Shown piece after piece: positions 1 to 5,428 of a DNA stretch of 5,561 nucleotides. The translations under genes were made by a program, and so were the position numbers. The stretch comes from PNAI01 sp964575715 (GTDB lineage Bacteria > Pseudomonadota > Alphaproteobacteria > Rhizobiales > Xanthobacteraceae), in the NCBI GenBank assembly GCA_964575715.1, contig CAZNSG010000059.1, positions 1 through 5,561 on the forward strand, in the 5' to 3' direction. Under the pieces are notes generated by a model that had not been told where the DNA came from, did no database searches, and worked only from the letters and a program-made list of their open reading frames with translations. How positions within the stretch are numbered: the stretch's first letter is position 1; every line of letters begins with the position of its first letter.

Positions 1-117
1 AATCGAAGGCTTCAGCCACTTCGTTACCTCCATGACTGCTCCGATTGCTTCCGGCTGGAGCGGTTGCCGGGTGGGGCTTGCACCCACTGGAAAACGCCGC
101 CTTGTCACGGCGCACAC
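1..117 (-). mobile_element. Group II intron, 5' end (domain I start), continues past the left edge
   Basis: Read on the minus strand from position 117, the sequence begins GTGTGCGCC, matching the GUGYG 5' consensus of group II introns. It continues with a GCGCC/GGCG hairpin and a GGTGCAAGCC element of the kind found early in domain I of bacterial introns. No maturase gene is in view; it would lie further left. The 5' splice boundary at 117/118 is inferred from the consensus alone. The stretch looks like a structured RNA rather than a gene, although all frames here give short spurious peptides. The plausible 5' exon is the spacer at 118 and above, read on the minus strand. The family call rests on the consensus start and on remembered similarity to rhizobial introns; no alignment was made. 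Confidence 0.6.
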
Positions 118-241
118 CCCAAGCAGTCATGCGCGGCTCGAAATTGTTGCAGAGCAAATTAACATTGGAACCCTATTCCGGCAGTCGCAATTTCCTGATT
201 TGATCGATGAAATTACAAGCCAAAATTGAAGCGGTCCCTGC
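118..241. other. Intergenic spacer upstream of the TIR-STAND gene
   Basis: This stretch is visibly more AT-rich than its surroundings, especially 141-229. It must hold the promoter of the downstream operon unless transcription enters from outside the window, but no convincing -35/-10 pair is visible. TTGCAG at 147-152 and CCTATT at 172-177 are 19 bp apart, which is too loose to call. One plus-strand frame stays open to a stop at 227-229 and ends in a protein-like string (EIVAEQINIGTLF). It could be the 3' scrap of a gene broken by the intron, but this is weak. No Shine-Dalgarno sequence is evident before the ATG at 242. Confidence 0.4.
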
Positions 242-3187
242 ATGCGGCGGTGGTTTCTCAGCTACAATACCCAGGACCTGAGGCTCACCGAGAGCCTTAA
301 GGCCGCGCTTGCGCGCAAGGACCCTGAGGCTACGTTTTTCTTCGCACCCGAGAGCTTGCGTGCCGGCAGCTTCTGGCTGCCTGCACTGGCGAAGGAAATC
401 GCCGAGGCCAATGTTTTCGTTTTAGTCATCGGGGAAAACAAGATCGGGCGGTGGCAGACGCCCGAGTACTACGAGGCTTTCGATAAGCATGTGAAGACGC
501 CGGGCTTTCCGGTCATCCTAGTGCTGCTCGACGGTCAACCCGCCCCGGGACTGGAATTCCTGCATCAGCTGCATTGGATCGTCACCAAGGACCCCTCGTC
601 CGAGCAGACCGTCGCAAAACTGATGGACGCGGTGGCAGGCGGCGGAACGCGGCAAGGCGAGCTGTGGCGGCACGCGGCGCCCTATCGCGGCCTTGCCGCC
701 ATGACCGAGACGGACAGCGACTACTTTTTTGGCCGGACACGCGAAACCGTCGAGGTGATCAAGGTGCTTGAGTCAGCACCCGACAAGCTTCCTATAATTC
801 TCGGCAATTCGGGGGTTGGCAAATCGTCGTTGGCGCAGGCTGGCGTGCTGGCTTCGCTGTCGCGGCAAGCTTGGTCTGAGCGTTTCGAAAATGCCGGTCC
901 GTGGCCGCAGGCCTTTGCCGACAGTCGCCGTTGGTGCTTTATAAAGCTACGTCCGGGAACCGAGCCGCTCAAGGCACTCATTGATCCCTTTCTGCGTACC
1001 TGGCAGTTCGAGGCGACCGATCCGCTTTGGTCGAAGCGGCAAGCGGAGTGGCTGGAAGGGCTCCTCGACGGCAAGCTGAGCCTTCGCCACCTCCTGGACG
1101 CGACCGAACGTCGCTATGAGGAACTGCAACAGCCGAAGCCGCCCGCGTTCTTCCTCTACATCGATCAGGGCGAGGAGCTTTATGTTCGTTCCGAGGAACA
1201 CCAACGCCGCTGCTTCTCGGAGGTGATAGCGCACGGTCTTGGTGACCCGCGCTTGCACGCGCTCATGAGCATGCGATCCGATTTTCTCGGCAAGCTGCAA
1301 AATGACGAGCCGCTTTATGCGGCACATAGACAGATAAATGTGCCGCCGCTGCGCGAGGCCGAACTACGAGAGGTCGTGAGCCGGCCGGCAAAGCTTCTCA
1401 AGGCCGAATTCGAGACCAAACGCCTAGCGGCTGATATCGCCCAGCGTGCGGCAGCGGAGTCAACAAAGGATGCCGGTGCGCTGCCGCTGCTGTCTTATCT
1501 GCTCGACGACATGTGGACGCAGATGGTCAAGCGCGGCGACGGCATGCTGAGATTGCCGGCGGAGGCGATTGAGCTTGGCAGCGTGCTGGTAGAGCGCGCC
1601 GATGCCTTCCTTGCCCGCGATACCCAATCCGAGGACAAGCTACGACGTATTTTCACGCTCAAACTTGCCACAGTCCGCGAGGACGGCGAGCCGACGCGGC
1701 GTCGTGCATTGCGCGCTGAGTTCACGGACGAGGAATGGCGTCTGGTATCCGAGCTTGCCGACCATCCCTACCGGCTGCTCATCACCGGAACACCGGAGGC
1801 CGGCGAAACGGCGGTGACGCCGCAGACCAACGCAACCCATGTAAAAGGCACGCCGGTAGCCGGTGAGCCCTATGCGGAGGTGGCGCATGAAGCCATCTTC
1901 CGTCGCTGGGGCAAGCTGCGGGAATGGATCGCCGCCGAGCGCGAATTCCTCGCTTGGCGAAGCGGTCTCGAAGCGGCACAACGAGCGTGGCACGCAGCAC
2001 CGGATGGCGCCAAGAACAACGCGCTGCTCATGGGCTTGGCACTGACGCAAGGGCAAGGCTGGCTCGCAAAGCGCGCGGATGATCTGTCGCAGGCGGATCG
2101 GGAGTTCATCGACCGCAGCATCAAGCACCGGTGGAACCAGCGCGTTCGCGCCGTCGCGGGCGTGCTGGGGCTTGTCATCGTTGTAGGGCTGGGCGTGTTG
2201 GGCTGGGAGAAAAGCGAAGACCTGAAACTGCGGTGGGATGTGTGGCGGAATGTTCTCTCGACAAAGGCGGAAGGATCGCTATTGGCGAAACAGGAATTCA
2301 AGGAATGCAGCCAATGCCCGGTGATGGTGGTCGTGTCGGCAGGCGAATTCATGATGGGAGAAAAGAGCGATCAGCATAAGGTTACGATTGCCAAACCGTT
2401 TGCCGTCTCTAAGTTCGAGATGACGTTCGACGATTGGGATGCCTGCGTTGTATTTGCCGGCTGCGGTCAGGTTTCTGACAGCGGCTGGGGACGCGGAAAT
2501 CGACCGGTGATCAACGTGACATGGGACGATGCCAAGAAATACGTTGCTTGGCTTTCCAAGCTGACCGGAAAATCATATCGGCTGCTTACTGAGGCTGAAT
2601 GGGAATATGCGGCGCGCGCCGGCAGCACGACGGCCTTTTCCTGGGGCGACGACATCGGCATGGGGAACGCCAACTGCGACGGCTGCGGCAGTCAGTGGGA
2701 CCGCAAACAAACGGCTCCGGTCGGCTCGTTCGCCGCCAATGCCTTCGGCCTGCACGATATGCACGGCAACGTATGGGAGTGGGTTGAGGATTGTTGGAAT
2801 GATAATTCCAAGCGCACTGGGGCAGCAGTCGAATCGCACTACCAGTTCCTGTTGTGGCTGATCCCAGCAATCGAAAAGTTCCCAAGAGCGCACAAATTCA
2901 CGGTCGGGGAACGGATCGAAAGAACCGCGCTCGACGTTCTCGAAGCTCTGATCGAGGCCACCTACACCAAGGAACGCTTGCAACACCTACGCCAAGCAAA
3001 CCTGGGGATCGAGAAGCTACGCTTCTTGCTCCGACTCGCTACCGATCTGAAAGTGCTGGACCGAGATCGCTATGAGCACGCGGCTCGCACGCTTGACGAA
3101 ACGGGACGCCAGATCGGCGGATGGCTGAAGGCGAACAGCGCCTTAAACAGGGAAGCGGAACGCAGTAAATATGCCGCGACGGCATGA
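242..3187 (+). CDS. TIR-nSTAND NTPase-TM-truncated FGE protein fused in frame to DGR accessory protein Avd
   Basis: The 981-residue product is a DGR-type variable receptor joined to Avd. Residues 1-130 form a TIR domain (FLSYNTQD at the N-terminus; W71/E75 in WQTPEYYEA at the usual catalytic-Glu position), a fold that often cleaves NAD. Residues about 150-630 are an nSTAND signalling NTPase: FFGRTRE 162-168, Walker A GNSGVGKSS 188-196, Walker B FFLYIDQGEE 303-312 and a STAND-type HEAIFRRW 549-556. A transmembrane helix lies at about 637-655. Residues about 691-853 are an FGE-sulfatase/C-type-lectin domain (GEFMMG 701-706, EAEWEYAARAG 784-794, GLHDMHGNVWEWVEDCW 836-852). That domain stops before its expected GGSW...NNIGFR end, where a VR should lie. 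From residue 856 the frame continues as a four-helix Avd. ATG 242 is the first start after an in-frame stop at 227 and leads directly into the TIR strand; no good ribosome binding site is seen. Probable role: membrane-linked sensor for defence or conflict. Confidence 0.85.
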   Translation: MRRWFLSYNTQDLRLTESLKAALARKDPEATFFFAPESLRAGSFWLPALAKEIAEANVFVLVIGENKIGRWQTPEYYEAFDKHVKTPGFPVILVLLDGQPAPGLEFLHQLHWIVTKDPSSEQTVAKLMDAVAGGGTRQGELWRHAAPYRGLAAMTETDSDYFFGRTRETVEVIKVLESAPDKLPIILGNSGVGKSSLAQAGVLASLSRQAWSERFENAGPWPQAFADSRRWCFIKLRPGTEPLKALIDPFLRTWQFEATDPLWSKRQAEWLEGLLDGKLSLRHLLDATERRYEELQQPKPPAFFLYIDQGEELYVRSEEHQRRCFSEVIAHGLGDPRLHALMSMRSDFLGKLQNDEPLYAAHRQINVPPLREAELREVVSRPAKLLKAEFETKRLAADIAQRAAAESTKDAGALPLLSYLLDDMWTQMVKRGDGMLRLPAEAIELGSVLVERADAFLARDTQSEDKLRRIFTLKLATVREDGEPTRRRALRAEFTDEEWRLVSELADHPYRLLITGTPEAGETAVTPQTNATHVKGTPVAGEPYAEVAHEAIFRRWGKLREWIAAEREFLAWRSGLEAAQRAWHAAPDGAKNNALLMGLALTQGQGWLAKRADDLSQADREFIDRSIKHRWNQRVRAVAGVLGLVIVVGLGVLGWEKSEDLKLRWDVWRNVLSTKAEGSLLAKQEFKECSQCPVMVVVSAGEFMMGEKSDQHKVTIAKPFAVSKFEMTFDDWDACVVFAGCGQVSDSGWGRGNRPVINVTWDDAKKYVAWLSKLTGKSYRLLTEAEWEYAARAGSTTAFSWGDDIGMGNANCDGCGSQWDRKQTAPVGSFAANAFGLHDMHGNVWEWVEDCWNDNSKRTGAAVESHYQFLLWLIPAIEKFPRAHKFTVGERIERTALDVLEALIEATYTKERLQHLRQANLGIEKLRFLLRLATDLKVLDRDRYEHAARTLDETGRQIGGWLKANSALNREAERSKYAATA
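2807..3187 (+). other. avd: Avd (DGR accessory variability determinant) region, fused and without its own start codon
   Basis: Residues 856-981 of the fusion match the Avd/S23-like four-helix-bundle family: HYQFLLWLIPAIEKFPR, then FTVGERI, EALIEATY, ANLGIEKLRFLLRLATDL and the RYEHAARTLDETGRQIGGW helix. Known Avd proteins are about 110-130 residues long, form barrel-shaped pentamers and bind the DGR reverse transcriptase and template RNA. The bundle looks complete, but the residue before KRTGAAVESHY is Ser (TCC, 2807-2809) rather than a start Met, and no ATG or GTG with a ribosome binding site occurs in frame near the junction. Avd would therefore be made only as the tail of the large receptor. 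Its end overlaps the RT start by 17 nt, as expected of translationally coupled avd-RT pairs. Confidence 0.8.
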
Positions 3188-4427
3188 CCACCTGTTCGGT
3201 CGGATCGCCAATTTCCAGGCATTGCACGCCGCTGCCCGTCGGGCGATCAAGGGCAAACGCAAAAAGCCTGGTGCGGCGTCGTTCTTCGCCAATCTGGAAG
3301 GCGAGCTTCTTGCATTGGAGAGACAGCTTCACGATCGTGTCTACCGCCCGGGCCGCTACGTAGCCTTCGAGGTCAATGACCCCAAAAAGCGTATGGTCTC
3401 GGCCGCCCCGTTTCGGGACCGCGTTGTGCATCATGCGCTGTGTGCAGTCGTGGAGCCGATCTTCGAGGCCGGGTTCATTGACCACACGTTCGCCAACCGG
3501 ATCGGCAAGGGCACGCATCGGGCAATCGACGCCTACGAGCATTATCGCGACCGGCACGCCCACGTTCTACGCTGCGACATCTACCGCTATTTTCCGGCGA
3601 TTGACCACGCGATCCTCAAATCCGCCTTCCACCGCCGCATTGTTTGCCCGGCTACGCTGGCGCTTCTGGATTTGATCGTTGATGGCTCGAATGCGCAGGA
3701 GCCGGTCAATCTCTATTTCGACGGTGACGATCTCTTTTCACCGATACAGCGCTGTCGCGGCCTGCCAATTGGCAATCTGACCAGCCAGTTCTTTGCGAAC
3801 CTATATCTCGATGGCTTCGATCACTTCGTCACCGAAATACTGCACGCGCCTTATGTGCGCTACGTCGATGACTTTGCACTGTTCCACAATGACCCTGCGG
3901 TATTGGCGGACTGGCGGTTACGGATCGAAAAATATCTTGCTGGCCGACGGCTCAAGCTACATCCGCACAAGACCATGATATTGTCGTGCACCGAGCCGTC
4001 GCAGTTCCTCGGTTACGAACTCCATGCCGACAACCGTCGGCGCCTCCTCAATGACAACGTGCTGCGTTTTCGCAATCGCCTGCGCGGTCTGCGCGACCAG
4101 TGGCGCGCGGGAACGATTGAGCTGGGCGATGTCATTGCGCGTGTGGGAGCCTGGATTGCTCACGCTCAACATGCAAATACGTGGCGCTTGCGCCATGCGA
4201 TCTTCCGGGGCGGCTGGTTCGATCCGGCCAATACCCTTGAAGCCTGGACGGCCCCTTGTCGCCGTGTCCTGCGCGGCGGTTCCTGGAACGACAATCCACA
4301 GAACCTCCGCTCGGCCAACCGCAACAGGAACACCACCGATAACCGGAACAACAACATCGGCTTCCGCCTCGGGAGTACGCTTTCCGCCAGAGCCGGTGCG
4401 ATCACGGTCGCATCGGGCGCGCACTAA
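3171..4427 (+). CDS. Diversity-generating retroelement reverse transcriptase, reading through the template repeat
   Basis: This 418-residue protein is a DGR-type reverse transcriptase, which makes mutagenised cDNA from the TR RNA. Visible RT motifs are the N-terminal palm (KKRMVSAAPFRDRVVHHAL 72-90), motif A with the catalytic Asp (LRCDIYRYFPAID 133-145), the DGR hallmark LPIGNLTSQ 198-206 in place of the QGxxxSP of retrons and group II maturases, the catalytic YVDD 231-234, and FLGYELH 279-285. No maturase or endonuclease domain follows. DGR RTs usually run 320-380 residues. The RT-like part ends at about 350-360, after which the frame runs through the TR (GGSWNDN...NNNIGFRL, 369-400) and a short tail. 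The extra C-terminus is therefore probably translated TR, not a catalytic domain. ATG 3171 overlaps the upstream stop by 17 nt; GCGGAA at 3155-3160 is a possible weak ribosome binding site. Confidence 0.9.
   Translation: MPRRHDHLFGRIANFQALHAAARRAIKGKRKKPGAASFFANLEGELLALERQLHDRVYRPGRYVAFEVNDPKKRMVSAAPFRDRVVHHALCAVVEPIFEAGFIDHTFANRIGKGTHRAIDAYEHYRDRHAHVLRCDIYRYFPAIDHAILKSAFHRRIVCPATLALLDLIVDGSNAQEPVNLYFDGDDLFSPIQRCRGLPIGNLTSQFFANLYLDGFDHFVTEILHAPYVRYVDDFALFHNDPAVLADWRLRIEKYLAGRRLKLHPHKTMILSCTEPSQFLGYELHADNRRRLLNDNVLRFRNRLRGLRDQWRAGTIELGDVIARVGAWIAHAQHANTWRLRHAIFRGGWFDPANTLEAWTAPCRRVLRGGSWNDNPQNLRSANRNRNTTDNRNNNIGFRLGSTLSARAGAITVASGAH
4252..4373 (+). repeat. DGR template repeat (TR), inside the 3' end of the RT frame
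   Basis: Read in the RT frame, this segment encodes the C-terminal FGE/C-type-lectin core (RRVLRGGSWNDNPQNLRSAN, then RNRN...NNNIGFRL) that should carry the variable repeat of a DGR target. It has nine AAC codons and one AAT within 23 codons (4287-4355). AAC clusters are typical of TRs, because substitution at adenines in the first two codon positions gives many different residues. It lies on the same strand as, and directly beyond, the RT core. Boundaries are approximate, because no VR copy exists in the window to align with. The 3' end near GGCTTCCGCCTCGG is where an IMH-like element would be expected. Confidence 0.8.
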
Positions 4428-4578
4428 GCGTCCAGGGCTGTCCATGATGAGCACGGTCGGGGCCCGCGTCGAGATGGGCGTCCGATACCACGGCGGCGCT
4501 TGTCCTGGCTCACGCGTGGGGCGACAGGCGCCGCCGGTTTGTTTGCGGCACGCATGGGGATTCCGCGACAGTCAAGCA
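4428..4578. other. Spacer between the RT/TR and the repeat-bounded acyltransferase segment
   Basis: No credible gene was found here. Open frames exist on both strands because of the high GC content but carry no recognised motif. The only structure seen is the hairpin at 4491-4536. Confidence 0.5.
4491..4536 (+). terminator. Strong hairpin downstream of the DGR, possible terminator or DGR-associated stem-loop
   Basis: Positions 4491-4504 pair with 4523-4536 in a 14-bp stem. CGGCGGCGC pairs perfectly with GCGCCGCCG, and TTGTC pairs with GACAG with one G-U. The loop is 18 nt. It begins 64 nt past the RT stop and is followed by GGTTTGTTTG, a T-rich but not uniform tract, so a Rho-independent terminator is possible but imperfect. 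Some DGRs carry a hairpin just beyond the VR that helps retrohoming; this one lies beyond the TR, so that role is only a speculation. Confidence 0.5.
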
Positions 4579-4617
4579 TGCAGTTTTGTGCGGTGCATTT
4601 TGGTTGAGATTGGCACC
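4579..4617 (+). repeat. Direct repeat copy A, left of the acyltransferase gene
   Basis: TGCAGTTTTG, TGCGGTGCATTT and GGT...TGGCACC here recur at 5349-5387 in the same order and orientation. The two copies match in 35 of 40 aligned columns with one gap each. The unit contains two related sub-motifs, TGCAGTTTTG and TGCATTTTGG. It resembles the repeated TGCA-TTTTGG...TTGGCACC units I associate with the ends of IS21-family elements. That resemblance is from memory, and no transposase gene is present. Confidence 0.6.
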
Positions 4618-4678
4618 AAACGGACTCGACGCGGACATCGTCGTTGACGACTATGCTATGCAGAGAGTCATTTTCAGT

Positions 4679-4683
4679 CAGGA
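4679..4683 (+). promoter_or_regulatory. Ribosome binding site selecting the acyltransferase start
   Basis: CAGGA sits 8 nt upstream of ATG 4692. Earlier in-frame starts, TTG 4644 and ATG 4653, have no such site, and the residues they would add (about 13-16) contain no family motif. The start at 4692 is preferred. Confidence 0.45.
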
Positions 4684-4691
4684 CATGTTGT

Positions 4692-5315
4692 ATGAATGTT
4701 CTCACGGTCATCTCGCCTGGGTTAAAAGTTCTCTTCGAGCGCGTCGGCAAGCCGGAGGTCATCAATCGGCCAGACTTTTTTCGGTTCAGCGGGATGGGGG
4801 CGGTGATAGCCTGCAATCACGTTGGCTGGGCGGACAGCCTATGGATGGCCTATGCCGTTTACCCAAGACAGCTGCGATATATGTCAAAGCAGGAGCTTTT
4901 CCGTTCGACACTATCACGATGGGTCTTGGAGCACGGCGGTTCCGTTCCGATTGACCGCATAGACCCGTCGCCAAGTTCGATCAAGACTGCCGTCGATATT
5001 CTGCAGCGCGGTGAAATCATCCTAATCTTCCCGAGCGGCACGCGCGGCGCGGAAAATATTGCCTTCAAGCGCGGGGCTGCGACGATCGCGCTTCACGCTC
5101 GTGTCCCACTTGTGCCCGCCTTCTTTCAAGGCCCGGAGCAGATGCAAGTCGCGCATTTCCTGCACCGACCTCTTATCCGGGTGACATTCGGGTCGCCGAT
5201 CCCGACAGCGGGGTTGCCGATTGGGAAGTTGACGACGATTGATCTCACGCGGCAGCTCCAAGCAGCAATCGGTGAACTAAGATCGATCGCGGACTCTAAG
5301 CTGTCTGCCGCCTAG
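4692..5315 (+). CDS. PlsC-family 1-acyl-sn-glycerol-3-phosphate acyltransferase-like protein
   Basis: The 207-residue product is a glycerophospholipid acyltransferase of the LPLAT/PlsC family, which transfers an acyl chain from acyl-CoA or acyl-ACP to a lysophosphatidate or similar acceptor at the inner membrane. The four family blocks are in order: block I NHVGWAD 42-48 (catalytic H43 and D48), block II GGSVPIDR 82-89, block III FPSGTRG 113-119 and block IV VPLVPAFFQG 138-147. In block III the usual Glu of FPEGTR is Ser, a variation that may change acceptor choice. The length is slightly short but within range for the family, and the N-terminus (VISPGLKVLF) is mildly hydrophobic, without a full transmembrane helix. 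The gene stands alone between two direct repeats and is separated from the DGR by 264 nt, so it is probably an independent cargo gene. The exact substrate cannot be read from sequence. Confidence 0.85.
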   Translation: MNVLTVISPGLKVLFERVGKPEVINRPDFFRFSGMGAVIACNHVGWADSLWMAYAVYPRQLRYMSKQELFRSTLSRWVLEHGGSVPIDRIDPSPSSIKTAVDILQRGEIILIFPSGTRGAENIAFKRGAATIALHARVPLVPAFFQGPEQMQVAHFLHRPLIRVTFGSPIPTAGLPIGKLTTIDLTRQLQAAIGELRSIADSKLSAA

Positions 5316-5348
5316 ATCGCTCGCGCCGACGAGGTAATCGAATAACGT

Positions 5349-5387
5349 TGCAGTTTTGCTGCGGTGCATTTGGTCGAAAGTGGCACC
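5349..5387 (+). repeat. Direct repeat copy B, right of the acyltransferase gene
   Basis: This is the second copy of the 39-nt unit at 4579-4617, 770 bp downstream and in the same orientation. Its right end lies in a perfect 8-bp palindrome, GTCGAAAG (5373-5380) and CTTTCGAC (5387-5394), separated by TGGCAC. Copy A keeps TGGCACC but makes a different small palindrome (TTTGGT 4599-4604 with ACCAAA 4615-4620). This suggests a conserved binding or end structure with changed bases. Confidence 0.6.
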
Positions 5388-5428
5388 TTTCGACGTTCGC
5401 CGCGGCGCAACATTTCGGTGGCGATCGG

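Noticed and set aside
32..229. 65-codon plus-strand frame as a small gene
   Set aside because: Its first half lies inside the intron 5' end read antisense, and no ribosome binding site or family motif is seen. Only its last ~33 codons look slightly protein-like.
4260..4400. RT C-terminus as a genuine FGE-sulfatase domain fused to the reverse transcriptase
   Set aside because: Only the last ~40 residues of the fold are present, they are packed with AAC codons, and they sit exactly where a DGR template repeat is expected.
3171..4427. Reverse transcriptase as a group II intron maturase or retron RT
   Set aside because: It has LPIGNLTSQ rather than QGxxxSP, lacks a maturase X or HNH domain, and is paired with Avd and a TR. 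The intron ends in this window are on the opposite strand and unrelated to it.
4605..4625. Sigma-54 promoter at the TGGCAC motifs of the two direct repeats
   Set aside because: TGGCAC is present in both copies, but no GC/TTGC element follows at the required spacing in either.
4024..4647. 207-codon plus-strand frame overlapping the RT 3' end
   Set aside because: It is an out-of-frame shadow of the RT/TR that continues through the hairpin and repeat A, and has no recognisable domain.
4424..4816. Minus-strand frame across the spacer and the acyltransferase start
   Set aside because: It is low-complexity and Arg/Pro-rich, overlaps the well-supported acyltransferase antisense, and has no family motif.
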